A stretch of 50,441 nucleotides of DNA from Candidatus Binatia bacterium (GCA_022824205.1 JAJEAI010000200.1:1-50441), one strand, 5' to 3'. Positions 1 to 8,548 are shown, counted from the first letter of the stretch. The notes: generated by a model from the letters alone, not told the origin. Program-made: numbers and translations.

Positions 1-12
1 CTGCGTTACGTC

Positions 13-33
13 ACCCCGGGCTTGACCCGGGGT
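13..33. repeat. Short palindromic intergenic repeat
   Basis: Perfect 8-bp inverted arms ACCCCGGG (13-20) and CCCGGGGT (26-33) flank the loop CTTGA. It has the form of a REP-like dispersed element. I see only this copy in the window. Confidence 0.4.
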
Positions 34-60
34 CTTCCTCGCGTGGTGCCCGCCACTGCT

Positions 61-161
61 CGTCATCGCCTTGCCGACGACAAAAATTCCTGCGCATCTT
101 TCGTCAAAATGGGGCTCTGCATCCGCCGGAACATCCTGGTAGCCGGCAAGGCGCGATGACG
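61..161. repeat. Inverted pair of a dispersed ~45-bp repeat
   Basis: Positions 61-105 (read on the minus strand) and 118-161 (plus strand) are diverged copies of one sequence. The consensus runs roughly GATGCGCCGGA, a short variable middle, then GTCGGCAAGGCG and ATGAC. A third copy lies at 6455-6498 in front of the second zinc dehydrogenase. The head-to-head pairing around a 12-base centre resembles the paired arrangement of REP/BIME elements. The copies were aligned by eye. Confidence 0.5.
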
Positions 162-166
162 GCACC

Positions 167-1051
167 TCACCGTGTTTCGTTGGCGACCACGTCGGTCAGA
201 CGCTCGTACTGGTCCGGCTCCAGGGTGGCCGGCTTGAAAATCAGCTCGTCGGTGCCGAGGTCCCGGTGCAGGGCGATGGCGTCACGGATGGACTCCGGCG
301 TGGACAGGTTGGCCCGCGCCAGCCGCGCATCGAGACGGGCGGAGTCGCCGCCGTAGTAGTCCGCGAAGGCGTCGCGGATGGCGTCTTCCGCGCCCGGTCC
401 CAGCGCCGCCAGCACCGACGCCACCACGCGCGGCCGTCCGCTCCGGCCGTGCCGTTGCCAGGATTCGTTCACCTGCCGCAGCACGCCCGCGGCCCCCTCC
501 CGATCCAGCGCGCCGCCGCCCATGACGTAGCCGTCGGCGTACTTGCCGACCCGGTCCAGCGCCCGCGGCGCGGAGCCGCCGATGAGAAGTTCGGGGCCGC
601 CGGACCGCACCGCCTCCGGTCCCACCGCACGCCGGGCGTCGTTGACGATCTCGCCGCGCCAGATGCGGCGCATCAGCTCGAGCTGGGTGTTGAAGCGGCG
701 CCCGCGGTCGTGGAAGCCCGAGGGCGCCACCAGCGAGTCGTCCTCGCGGCTGCCGACGCCCATGCCCAGGCTCAGCCGTCCGCCGGAGATGGCGTCGATG
801 GTGGCCGCCTGCTTCGCCAGCACCCCGGCCCGCCGTAGCGGGCCCACCAGCACCGCGGTCATGAGCCGCACGCGTTGGGTCACGGAAGCCAGCGCCGCCA
901 GCATGATGAGCGGCTCGTAGTTGTCATAGGCCAGCCGGTCGATGACGGCGAAGCTCGAATAGGGTCCTGCGTCCGCCTTGCGCGCCAGCGCCTCAATGGC
1001 CGGCCAGCTATCCCTGGATGTCTTGAATGGCAATCCGATACCGATCTTCAC
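167..1051 (-). CDS. LLM-class flavin-dependent (F420/FMN) oxidoreductase
   Basis: This is a bacterial luciferase-like monooxygenase fold protein of 294 residues. The family are TIM-barrel enzymes that use F420 or FMN to oxidise or reduce varied small molecules; the substrate cannot be read from sequence. The protein opens with KIGIGLPF and has the family elements LMTAVLVGPLRRAGVLAKQ, GRLSLGMGVGSREDD and LLIGGSAPRALDRVGKYADG. I chose the GTG at 1051 because AAGGAG lies ten bases upstream and the family motif starts at once. The longer frame to 1162 adds 37 residues that do not look like coding sequence. It is divergent from the decarboxylase cassette that begins at 1624. Confidence 0.85.
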   Translation of the reverse strand: MKIGIGLPFKTSRDSWPAIEALARKADAGPYSSFAVIDRLAYDNYEPLIMLAALASVTQRVRLMTAVLVGPLRRAGVLAKQAATIDAISGGRLSLGMGVGSREDDSLVAPSGFHDRGRRFNTQLELMRRIWRGEIVNDARRAVGPEAVRSGGPELLIGGSAPRALDRVGKYADGYVMGGGALDREGAAGVLRQVNESWQRHGRSGRPRVVASVLAALGPGAEDAIRDAFADYYGGDSARLDARLARANLSTPESIRDAIALHRDLGTDELIFKPATLEPDQYERLTDVVANETR

Positions 1052-1623
1052 GTGCTCGCGGCTCCTTGCGCATTGCGTCGAAATGACGTGTCCATCCCCT
1101 ATGATTGAACGTAGCCAATAGCCATGGCTCCCGCAACTCGCATCCCGGTGTCCCGGCCGCAACGAACGCGTGACCTCGCGGTGCGCCCCGAAGCGGGCTC
1201 TTCAAGTGCCGATACATCCCGCAATTCCCGCGAAAACATACTGTGCCAAGACTCGCGAGGCAGGGACCGACGAGTCGTCATTGACATCAAATAAAATCTG
1301 TCCGATGAATTCAGGTAGTGACAGACGTCCGTCTTCGGCATTCCCGGTCCTCCAATACGTCATTCCCGCGGAAGCGGGAATCCAGGCGGGGTGGGGCCTG
1401 GGGCAATGGGGCCGCCACACAACCACCCCTGGATTCCCGCTTCCGCGGGAATGACGACTCGGGGCAGCGGTGCCTGTTCTCGTCCGGGCGGAGTTTCCAC
1501 ACAACCAAGGAAGCGGGAACCCAGGGGTGGGGAGGCGCGGTTGCCCCTTGGGCGGTACGTCCGGTTGACGCGAAGGGTGCAAATGGGGATATTCAATCTT
1601 TCGAGTTGACGGAGGAGTATTTC
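1052..1623. other. Intergenic region, 572 bases, between divergent genes
   Basis: I see no supported gene here. It holds the large 29-bp inverted repeat at 1358-1456, and a weaker relative of it around 1505-1530 (GGAAGCGGGAACCCAG). It must also contain promoters for both divergent transcription units, but I could not pick a convincing sigma70 site. Open frames across it are created by the repeat. Confidence 0.6.
1358..1456. repeat. Perfect 29-bp inverted repeat around a 41-base loop
   Basis: Arms 1358-1386 and 1428-1456 are exact reverse complements. Each arm contains the inner palindrome ATTCCC-N8-GGGAAT. The same six-base/eight-base/six-base layout defines the Neisseria dRS3 repeat, a known target of some phage integrases; whether the likeness is by descent is unknown. 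The element could also fold into a strong RNA hairpin. Confidence 0.75.
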
Positions 1624-2139
1624 GTGGCTGACAATCCCGGACCCGCGTTGATCGTGGAAGGACTCAAGGAGGCCGGGGTCGACCTGGTGGCGACTTTGCC
1701 GGACATCAACCTGCACGCGGTGCTGGAACGCGTGGCCTCGGATCCGGACCTCGTTCACGTTCCCCTGTGCCGCGAGGAGGAAGGCATCGGCATCTGCACC
1801 GGCGGCTACCTCGTGGGTCGAAAGTGCGCCATGATCATGCAGAACGGCGGCCTGTTCAACAGTGTGAACGGCATCGTCTCCACCCTGTTGCAATACAACC
1901 TGCCGTTGCTGCTGCTGGTGTACTACGCGGGCGACGTGGGTGACCGCTCGTTCGCCACCAACGGCGCCATGACCCAGCCGGTGCTGAGCGCCCTGGGCGT
2001 CCAGCATTTCATCCTGCGGGACCCCAACGAGGCCAAGGCGCTGATCAAGCGCACGCTGGTGCTGACGCAGGACTACAAGCGTCCGGTGGCCGTGCTCCTG
2101 ACCAAGGACGTGCTCGGGCAGCGTCGTCCGGGAGAATAG
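1624..2139 (+). CDS. TPP-dependent decarboxylase, alpha (PYR-domain) subunit, sulfopyruvate/phosphonopyruvate decarboxylase-like
   Basis: This 171-residue protein is the pyrimidine-binding half of a thiamine-diphosphate enzyme split over two genes, as in sulfopyruvate decarboxylase ComDE. The stretch CREEEGIGICTGGYLVGRK carries the glutamate that activates the cofactor, followed by the conserved MIMQNGGLFNSVNGI. The GTG at 1624 is chosen because GGAGGAG (1611-1617) precedes it by six bases; upstream sequence in this frame is repeat-derived. The partner subunit starts 18 bases downstream. The substrate is unlikely to be sulfopyruvate for coenzyme M, since no other coenzyme M gene is nearby; another 2-oxo acid is my inference. 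Confidence 0.8.
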   Translation: MADNPGPALIVEGLKEAGVDLVATLPDINLHAVLERVASDPDLVHVPLCREEEGIGICTGGYLVGRKCAMIMQNGGLFNSVNGIVSTLLQYNLPLLLLVYYAGDVGDRSFATNGAMTQPVLSALGVQHFILRDPNEAKALIKRTLVLTQDYKRPVAVLLTKDVLGQRRPGE

Positions 2140-2157
2140 GGAAGGGGCGCGAGGTTC

Positions 2158-2772
2158 ATGAAGCGCATCGACTGTTTCAAGGTCATGGCGGAGCTGGCCG
2201 GGGACGCTTTGGTGGTCACCGGCGCGGGCGCCAACACGGTCGAGTGGTACGCGTGCCGGCCGGGCGACGGCAACTTCCGCGTGCGCACCATGGGGTTGGT
2301 GTCCTCCATCGCCCTGGGCATGGCGCTGGGGCTGCCGCACCGTCAGGTCATCGCCATCGACGGCGACGGCTCGCTGCTCATGAACCTGTGCAGCCTGCCC
2401 ACCATCGCGCGCAAGAACCCGCCGAACCTGGTGCACGTGCTGGTGGACAACGAGGTGTACGAGGCCTCCGGCGAGATCGATACCGCCACCGGCGCCGGCA
2501 CCGACCTGGTGGCCGTGGCGCGCGGCGCGGGCATCCGCCGGGCGTCGTGGGCCACGAATCCCGACGAACTGCGCACGGTCTTCGCCGAGGCGCTGGAAGC
2601 GCGCGACGCCACCTTCATCGGGCTCAAGGTGGAACGGGCACGCAGCGAGGTGCCGCCGTACCCCATGGACGAGGTGGAGAACAAGTACCGCTTCATCCGC
2701 CACGTAGAACAGACCGAGGGGCTGAGCATCCTGAGCGCGCACATGCCCGCCAGCTTCCTCAAGGAATCGTAG
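2158..2772 (+). CDS. TPP-dependent decarboxylase, beta (PP-domain) subunit
   Basis: This 204-residue partner of the preceding subunit binds the diphosphate of TPP. The TPP/Mg motif is visible as GDGS at residues 69-72 with the matching D97-N98 in LVDNEVYEAS. Length and architecture match sulfopyruvate or phosphonopyruvate decarboxylase beta chains. The two genes together would encode one active site at the subunit interface, decarboxylating a 2-oxo acid to an aldehyde. The zinc dehydrogenases downstream could oxidise or reduce such an aldehyde. The ATG start follows a GAGG stretch. Confidence 0.8.
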   Translation: MKRIDCFKVMAELAGDALVVTGAGANTVEWYACRPGDGNFRVRTMGLVSSIALGMALGLPHRQVIAIDGDGSLLMNLCSLPTIARKNPPNLVHVLVDNEVYEASGEIDTATGAGTDLVAVARGAGIRRASWATNPDELRTVFAEALEARDATFIGLKVERARSEVPPYPMDEVENKYRFIRHVEQTEGLSILSAHMPASFLKES

Positions 2773-2814
2773 GCCGTTCCCGCCCTGTTTGACCGTCATC
2801 ATCGAGACTGCATC

Positions 2815-3819
2815 ATGAACATCGACTGTCACGCGCACTATGTACCGCCCGCCGTGATCGAACGGCTTCGCGCGGACGGCTCGTCCTTCGGCGTGGAGGT
2901 GGGGGAGGAAACCCCGCAGGGGCCGCGTCTGCGGCTGGGAGGGCCGGACAGGCCGCTGGCCCGGCCTATCCTGGCGCCGGCCACGGACCTGTCCAAGCGC
3001 ATCGACACCGTGCGGGAGACGCACCTGGACCGGCAGATCCTGTCCGCGTGGATGGACATCGTGGGCTACACGCTGCCGGTGGAGCAGGCGGTGAACTGGA
3101 GCCGCATGCTGAACGACTCCATGCGCGAGGCCCTGGCGGACGGCGACAGGGACGGGCGGTTCCGGGCCACCGCCACGGTGCCTTTGCAGGACGGCACGCG
3201 AGCCGCCGAGGAGTTGGAGTACGCGGTCAAGGAGTGCGGCCTCATGGGGGCCATGATCGGCCCCAGCATCGGCAGCGCCAACCTCGACGCCCCGGGGCTG
3301 GACGCCTTCTGGAAGGCCGCCGAGCGCATGCAGGTGCCGTTGATCATCCACCCGCTGAATCCCCTGGGCATCGAGCGGCTGGGCAAGTACTTCCTCACCC
3401 ACATCGTGGGCCTCCTGGCCGACACCACCGTGGGGGTGGCCAGCATGTACTTCAGCGGCGTGCTCGACCGCTTCCCGGACCTCAAGATCATCCTGTGCCA
3501 CGGCGGCGGCTTCCTGCCGTACCAGTTCGGGCGCATGACCCGCGGGCGCGAGATCCAGCCGGACATCCGGAAGGCCACCGCGCTCATGGGCCGAGACGTG
3601 CTGCGCTGGTTCTACTACGACACCATCGTGTTCGAGCCCGACGTGCTGGAGTTCCTGATCGCCGAGGCGGGCGCCGACCACGTGCTCCTGGGCAGCGACT
3701 GCCCCTTCGGCATCGGCGACCCCAAGCCGTTGGAGATCATCGACAGTATCCGCCTGGACCAGGCGGACAAGGAAAAGATACTGGGCGGCAACGCGGAGCG
3801 TCTGTTCGGCGGGATCTGA
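2815..3819 (+). CDS. Amidohydrolase family 2 (ACMSD-like decarboxylase/hydrolase)
   Basis: This 334-residue metal-dependent TIM-barrel protein belongs to the amidohydrolase-2 family, whose studied members include aminocarboxymuconate-semialdehyde decarboxylase and gamma-resorcylate decarboxylase. It starts with the metal-binding HxH of DCHAHYVPP (H6, H8). It continues with IIHPLNP, ILCHGGGFLPYQFGR and the terminal metal aspartate in LLGSDCPFG. The usual length for the family is 300-350. It lies between a TPP decarboxylase and a UbiD enzyme on the same strand, which suggests a shared pathway for carboxylated ring compounds. Decarboxylation rather than hydrolysis is inferred from this company. 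Confidence 0.85.
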   Translation: MNIDCHAHYVPPAVIERLRADGSSFGVEVGEETPQGPRLRLGGPDRPLARPILAPATDLSKRIDTVRETHLDRQILSAWMDIVGYTLPVEQAVNWSRMLNDSMREALADGDRDGRFRATATVPLQDGTRAAEELEYAVKECGLMGAMIGPSIGSANLDAPGLDAFWKAAERMQVPLIIHPLNPLGIERLGKYFLTHIVGLLADTTVGVASMYFSGVLDRFPDLKIILCHGGGFLPYQFGRMTRGREIQPDIRKATALMGRDVLRWFYYDTIVFEPDVLEFLIAEAGADHVLLGSDCPFGIGDPKPLEIIDSIRLDQADKEKILGGNAERLFGGI

Positions 3820-3929
3820 GACGATGAAGCGCGCGGGAACGGCGTTCCGGAAAGCGGGCATGCCGGTTTCCGCGAGGACAGGGCGTCCGCGTCCGCGAAC
3901 CACCGCCGGGGCGACAACGGAGACAAGGT

Positions 3930-5285
3930 ATGAAGGACCTGCGGTCGTTCATGGACCGTCTGGAGGGCGAGGGCCCCGAGGAACTGCTGCACATCCGCAA
4001 GCCGGTGCGGCCCGAGCACGACGTCACCAGCCTGCTCATGGACCTGGAGTCGTCGGGCCGGTTCCCGGCGCTGTACGTGCACGAGGTCGAGGGCTTCTCC
4101 ATGCCCGTGATCACCAACCTGCACGCCACGCGCCGGCGCCTGGCCATGGCCCTGGACGTGGACGGCGCCGACCTGGTGGAAGAGTACCGCCGGCGCGAGG
4201 CCGCGCCGGTCCCGCCCGAGATGGTGCAGGACGGTCCGGTCAAGGAAGTCGTGCGCACCGGCGCGGACGTGGACCTGGGCGAGATCCCGCTCCTGACCCA
4301 CTTCGACATCAGCACCGCGCCCTACGTGACCGCGGGCATCGTCGTGGCCCGGGACCCCGTGAGCGGCGTGCGCAACCTGAGCTTCAACCGCGCCATGATG
4401 GTGGAGCGGAACCGGCTGCGCATGCACCTAGCTCCGGGCATGCACTTGCGCCGCTGCCAGCGCAACGCCGAGGAACGGGGCGAGCCCCTGGACATCGCCT
4501 TCATCATCGGCGTGCACCCGGCCTTCGCCATCGGCGCGCTGTCGCTGGCGCCCTTCGACGTGGACGAGTACGACGTCATCGGCGGCATGATGCAGCGTCC
4601 GGTGCCGCTGGTCACGTGCGAGACCGTGTCCCTGGAGGTCCCGGCCCACGCCGAGATGGTGCTGGAGGGGCGCATCCTGCCCGACGTGCGCGAGGAGGAA
4701 GGGCCGTTCGGCGAGTTCACCGGCCATGCGGTGGGCGTGCGCAACAATCACGTGGCCGAGATCACCGGCATCACGTTGCGGCAAAAGCCGCTCTACCAGG
4801 ACATCTTCACGGGCCACTCGGAGCAGCGCCTGATGGGCTCCATCCCCCGGGAGGCGGCGATCTTCCGGGCGGTGAAGGCGGTGGCCGCCGGGACCCGCGC
4901 GGTGCACATGCCGCCGTCGGGCTGTTGCCGCTTCCACTGCTACATCGCGCTGGACAAGCGCAGCGACGGCGAAGTGCGCAACGCCGTCATGGCCGCCATG
5001 GCCACGGACCTGTACCTCAAGCTCGTCATCGTCGTGGACGGCGACGTGGACGTGTACAACGACCGTGACGTCATGTGGGCGGTGGCCAACCGCGTCCAGG
5101 CCGACACAGACACCTTCATTATCCCCCGTTGCCAGGGGTCCGAAACCGACCCCTCGAGCGGAGAAGGGGGCATGACCGCCAAGATGGTCATCGACGCCAC
5201 CAAGAAGCGAAAGGGCTTTCCCAAGCGCCTGGCCGTGCCCGGCGACGTGCGCGAACGGGTCCGGCTGGAGGACTACATCGGCTGA
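3930..5285 (+). CDS. UbiD-family decarboxylase (prenylated-FMN dependent)
   Basis: This 451-residue UbiD-like enzyme is of the type that reversibly decarboxylates aromatic or alpha,beta-unsaturated acids using prenylated FMN. Family landmarks are NLSFNRAMMVERNRLRMHL, the prFMN/substrate stretch GPFGEFTGHAVGVRNN, and the C-terminal VMWAVANRVQADTD and AKMVIDATKK. The ATG start has GGAGACAAGG just upstream. A UbiX flavin prenyltransferase is not present in this window, so the cofactor must be made elsewhere. It is the third decarboxylase-type gene in a row, followed 28 bases later by a zinc dehydrogenase with a strong ribosome-binding site. Substrate unknown. Confidence 0.9.
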   Translation: MKDLRSFMDRLEGEGPEELLHIRKPVRPEHDVTSLLMDLESSGRFPALYVHEVEGFSMPVITNLHATRRRLAMALDVDGADLVEEYRRREAAPVPPEMVQDGPVKEVVRTGADVDLGEIPLLTHFDISTAPYVTAGIVVARDPVSGVRNLSFNRAMMVERNRLRMHLAPGMHLRRCQRNAEERGEPLDIAFIIGVHPAFAIGALSLAPFDVDEYDVIGGMMQRPVPLVTCETVSLEVPAHAEMVLEGRILPDVREEEGPFGEFTGHAVGVRNNHVAEITGITLRQKPLYQDIFTGHSEQRLMGSIPREAAIFRAVKAVAAGTRAVHMPPSGCCRFHCYIALDKRSDGEVRNAVMAAMATDLYLKLVIVVDGDVDVYNDRDVMWAVANRVQADTDTFIIPRCQGSETDPSSGEGGMTAKMVIDATKKRKGFPKRLAVPGDVRERVRLEDYIG

Positions 5286-5313
5286 GCGGGGACGCTCGGC
5301 AAGGAGGTGCACG

Positions 5314-6402
5314 ATGGCAGAGACCAGCAGAGCGGCGACCCTGCTTGCTCCGGACAAGATCGAGATTCGGGAGTATCCCATACCCGACATTCCCGACGAC
5401 GGCGGCTTGCTGAAGGTGGAGATGGGCGGTGTGTGCGGCTCGGACGTGAAGTACTATCACGGACGCATCAACCTGCCGCTGCCCATCATCCTGGGCCACG
5501 AGATCCTCGGCCGGGTGGCCAAGCTCGGCTCCAAGGCCGAGAAGATCCACGGCGTCAAGGAAGGCGACCGCGTCATCATGAAGGGCGCCATCGGCTGCGG
5601 CCGCTGCTCCGATTGCCGGCGCAACGCGCAGCGCTTCTGCCGGAATCGCACCAACTACGGCGGGCGCACGACTTCCGCCAATCCGCCGTACCTGTTCGGC
5701 GGCTTCGCGGACTACCTTTACCTGGCCCCCGATGTGCTGATGACGAAGATCAGCGAGGACCTTTCGGCGGAGGCAGCGGCCCTCATCGGCTCGGTCATGG
5801 CCAACGGCTTCCAGTGGGCGCTGCGCCGCGGCGGCGTCAAGATGGGCGACTACGTGCTGATCCAGGGGCCCGGGCAGCAGGGGCTGGCGTGCACCTGGGC
5901 CTCGAAGCACGCGGGCGCGGCGAAGATCTTCGTCTCCGGGATCGGCCGGGACAAGCCGCGGCTGGAGCTGGCCAAGAAGTGGGGCGCCGACCGCATCATC
6001 AACGTCGAGGAAGAGAACGTGGTGGACGTCATCCGGGAGGAGACCGACGGCGCCATGGCCGACGTGGTGGTGGACGTATCCGGCAACACCAAGGCGATCC
6101 TCGCCTCCATCGACTGCCTGCGCCGCCAGGGTACCATGGTGCTTGCCGGGCTCACCGGCGACAAGACGATCACCGAAGTCCACATGGACAAGCTCGTGTG
6201 GGGCGAGATCAAGCTCCAGGGTTGTTTCACCGGTGACAACGACGCCGTGGACGCCACCTTGCGCCTCATGGAGGCCACCAGGTTTCCGGTGGAAGAGATG
6301 GTGAGTCACGTGTTCCCGCTGGAGGAAACGGAAAAGTGCATCCAGGCCGTGGGCGGCGAGATCCCCGAGATGTTCCCGACCAAGGCGCTGATTCAGCCAT
6401 GA
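5314..6402 (+). CDS. Zinc-dependent alcohol dehydrogenase (MDR superfamily), copy 1
   Basis: This 362-residue medium-chain NAD(P)-dependent dehydrogenase is well formed. Catalytic zinc ligands are in GGVCGSD (C41) and GHE (H62-E63). The structural zinc lobe has C95, C98, C101 and C109. The coenzyme-binding loop is GPGQQG. AAGGAGGTG at 5301-5309 sits five bases before the ATG. By eye it is about 70% identical to the next gene over its full length, so the two arose by tandem duplication. A role in oxidising or reducing the product of the upstream decarboxylases is inference. Confidence 0.85.
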   Translation: MAETSRAATLLAPDKIEIREYPIPDIPDDGGLLKVEMGGVCGSDVKYYHGRINLPLPIILGHEILGRVAKLGSKAEKIHGVKEGDRVIMKGAIGCGRCSDCRRNAQRFCRNRTNYGGRTTSANPPYLFGGFADYLYLAPDVLMTKISEDLSAEAAALIGSVMANGFQWALRRGGVKMGDYVLIQGPGQQGLACTWASKHAGAAKIFVSGIGRDKPRLELAKKWGADRIINVEEENVVDVIREETDGAMADVVVDVSGNTKAILASIDCLRRQGTMVLAGLTGDKTITEVHMDKLVWGEIKLQGCFTGDNDAVDATLRLMEATRFPVEEMVSHVFPLEETEKCIQAVGGEIPEMFPTKALIQP

Positions 6403-6454
6403 GCGATTTCCGCCGGACGCAGTCTTCAACGACTTGGTGTGGTGTCTCAGGTTT

Positions 6455-6552
6455 GCAAAGATGCGCCGGATTTCTTGTGGTCGGCAAGGCGCGATGACTG
6501 TAGGGGCGACCCAAGAGGCGCGATGACTGTAGGGGCGACCCGCGGTCGCCCC
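6455..6552. repeat. Composite repeat: dispersed repeat copy, 26-bp direct repeat and palindrome
   Basis: Positions 6455-6498 are a copy of the repeat paired at 61-161. A 26-base unit (ending in GTAGGGGCGACCC) occurs at 6487-6512 and again at 6516-6541. The second unit runs into a perfect palindrome with arms GGGGCGACC (6532-6540) and GGTCGCCCC (6544-6552). The palindrome recurs twice at 18219-18368. The whole element fills the gap between the duplicated dehydrogenases. Confidence 0.7.
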
Positions 6553-6571
6553 AGTGGCGAGTGAGCGAGAT

Positions 6572-7660
6572 ATGAGCGAAACCTGCCGAGCGGCGACCCT
6601 GGTGGGTCCCGCGAAGATCGAGGTCCGCGAATACCCGGTGCCGGACGTCCCGCCCGACGGCGGCCTCCTGAAGGTGGAGATGGGTGGGGTGTGCGGCACC
6701 GACTACAAGTACTACACGGGCAAGCTGAACCTGCCGATGCCCATCATCCTCGGCCACGAGATCCTGGGCCGAGTGGAGAAGCTGGGCGCCCGGGCGGCGG
6801 AGATACACGGCGTCCGGGAAGGCGACCGGGTCATCATCAAGGGGTCCATCGGGTGCGGCCGTTGCGCGGACTGCCGCCGCGGCGGCGACCGTTTCTGCAA
6901 GCAACGCGCGGCCTACGGCTCGAGGATGTCCTGCGCCGAGGCGCCACACCTGTTCGGCGGTTTCGCCGAGTACCTGTACATCACGCCCACCGCCCTCCTG
7001 ACCCGCATCAGCGATGACCTGCCGGCGGAGGCCGCCGCCCTGGTCGGGGCGGTCATGGCCAACGGCTTCCAGTGGGCGTTGCGGCACGGCGGCGTCAAGA
7101 TGGGCGACTACGTGTTGATCCAGGGACCCGGCCAGCAGGGCCTCGCCTGCACCTTCGCGGCGAGCCATGCCGGCGCCGCGCGCATCTTCGTCACCGGCAT
7201 CGGGCGTGACAAGAGCCGGCTGGAGGTGGCCGAACGCTTCGGCGCGCACCGCACCATCAACGTGGAAGAAGAAGACGTCGCGCAGGTCATCCGCGAGGAG
7301 ACCGGCGGCGCCATGTGCGACGTCGCCGTCGACGTCTCCGGCAACCCGGCCGCCATCGTCGCCTCGGTGGATTGCCTCCGGCGACAGGGCAAGCTGGTGC
7401 TCGGGGGACTGACGGGAGACAAGACCGCCACTCCCGTGCTGATGGACAAGCTCGTCTGGGGCGAGATCTGCGTCCAGGGAGCGTACACCGGCGACAACGA
7501 CGCCATCGACGCTACCCTCAGGCTGATGGAAACCACGGACTTCCCGGTGGAGCAGATGGTCAGCCACGTCTTCTCGCTGGACGAGACCGAGCAGTGTATC
7601 CGCGCGGTGGGCGGTGAGGTGCCCGAGATGTTCCCGACCAAGGCGCTGATCAAGCCCTAG
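6572..7660 (+). CDS. Zinc-dependent alcohol dehydrogenase (MDR superfamily), copy 2
   Basis: This 362-residue paralogue of the preceding dehydrogenase has the same catalytic zinc ligands (GGVCGTD, GHE), a four-cysteine structural zinc lobe GCGRCADCRRGGDRFC, and coenzyme loop GPGQQG. The ATG at 6572 aligns exactly with the start of copy 1; a GTG six codons upstream is possible but adds nothing conserved. The repeat insertion between the copies (6403-6571) means this copy may be expressed separately. Divergence is concentrated around residues 103-130 and at substrate-pocket positions, so the two copies may differ in substrate (inference). Confidence 0.85.
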   Translation: MSETCRAATLVGPAKIEVREYPVPDVPPDGGLLKVEMGGVCGTDYKYYTGKLNLPMPIILGHEILGRVEKLGARAAEIHGVREGDRVIIKGSIGCGRCADCRRGGDRFCKQRAAYGSRMSCAEAPHLFGGFAEYLYITPTALLTRISDDLPAEAAALVGAVMANGFQWALRHGGVKMGDYVLIQGPGQQGLACTFAASHAGAARIFVTGIGRDKSRLEVAERFGAHRTINVEEEDVAQVIREETGGAMCDVAVDVSGNPAAIVASVDCLRRQGKLVLGGLTGDKTATPVLMDKLVWGEICVQGAYTGDNDAIDATLRLMETTDFPVEQMVSHVFSLDETEQCIRAVGGEVPEMFPTKALIKP

Positions 7661-7699
7661 TGACGCGGGACACCACAGCCGTCGCCCGCGGCAGGCCGC

Positions 7700-8548
7700 A
7701 TGAAACTGTTCGCCCCCGCCAAGATCAACCTCTACCTTCGTATCGAAGGCCGCCGTGACGACGGCTACCACCTGCTGGATACCCTGATGGTGCCCATCGG
7801 TTTGGGCGACGAGGTGGACATCACCCGTTCCGAGGGCGCCGCGGGTTCCATCACCGTGCGCGCGGACGATCCGGCCGTGCCCCGGGGCGAGGACAACACC
7901 GTGCACCGCGCCGCGCGGGCGTTCCAAGAGAGGACGGGCTGCCACGAGCCCGTCACGGTGAACATCCTCAAGCGCATCCCCATGGGAGCGGGTCTCGGCG
8001 GCGGTAGCACCGACGCGGCGGCCGTCCTGCGCGGCATGAACGATCTGTTCGACGCCGGACTGTCCGGCGAGGAACTCGAGGCGCTGGCGCTGACCGTGGG
8101 CGCGGACGTGCCGTTTTTCATTCGCGGCGAGGCCGCGCGCGCTCGCGGCATCGGCGAGAGACTGAGCCCGGCGGATGCGCTGCCACGGCTGTGCCTGGTG
8201 GTGCTTTTCCCCGGCTTCCCGGTCTCCACCGCCTGGGCCTACCGCAACTTCCGGTTCAAGTTGACAAAACCCTCCAACAATAATACTTTGGTCGGAAATC
8301 CGAGCACTCCCCACGAAGTGGCTCGGGTCATGGCAAACGACCTTGAAGCGGTAACCATCGGCCGCTATCCGCGCATTGCTCACCTCAAACAGCGGCTCGA
8401 CGACAAGGGGGCAATCGGCAGTCTCATGAGCGGAAGCGGCTCGGCGGTTTTCGGCGTTTTCGCGGACGAGGCGCGGGCGAGAAGGGCATTCACGGGCTTC
8501 AGGGGCGAAAAAGACGTTCGGGCGTATCTGGCTTTTTCGCTGACATAA
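7700..8548 (+). CDS. ispE: 4-diphosphocytidyl-2-C-methyl-D-erythritol kinase
   Basis: This GHMP kinase of 282 residues phosphorylates CDP-methylerythritol in the non-mevalonate isoprenoid pathway. Seen: the N-terminal APAKINLYLRI, the DGYHLLDTLM substrate motif, the ATP loop PMGAGLGGGSTDAAAVL and the late GSGSAVFG. Length is normal. It heads a housekeeping cluster (spoVG, tRNA-Gln, prs, rplY, pth). The stretch of residues around 190-205 is richer in Lys and Asn codons with A/T than the rest, but the frame is intact. Confidence 0.95.
   Translation: MKLFAPAKINLYLRIEGRRDDGYHLLDTLMVPIGLGDEVDITRSEGAAGSITVRADDPAVPRGEDNTVHRAARAFQERTGCHEPVTVNILKRIPMGAGLGGGSTDAAAVLRGMNDLFDAGLSGEELEALALTVGADVPFFIRGEAARARGIGERLSPADALPRLCLVVLFPGFPVSTAWAYRNFRFKLTKPSNNNTLVGNPSTPHEVARVMANDLEAVTIGRYPRIAHLKQRLDDKGAIGSLMSGSGSAVFGVFADEARARRAFTGFRGEKDVRAYLAFSLT

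Noticed and set aside
1360-3903. Very long minus-strand open frame (847 codons)
   Set aside because: It is a shadow of the TPP-decarboxylase and amidohydrolase genes on the plus strand. Its His/Arg/Gly-rich translation has no domain and it runs through the inverted repeat.
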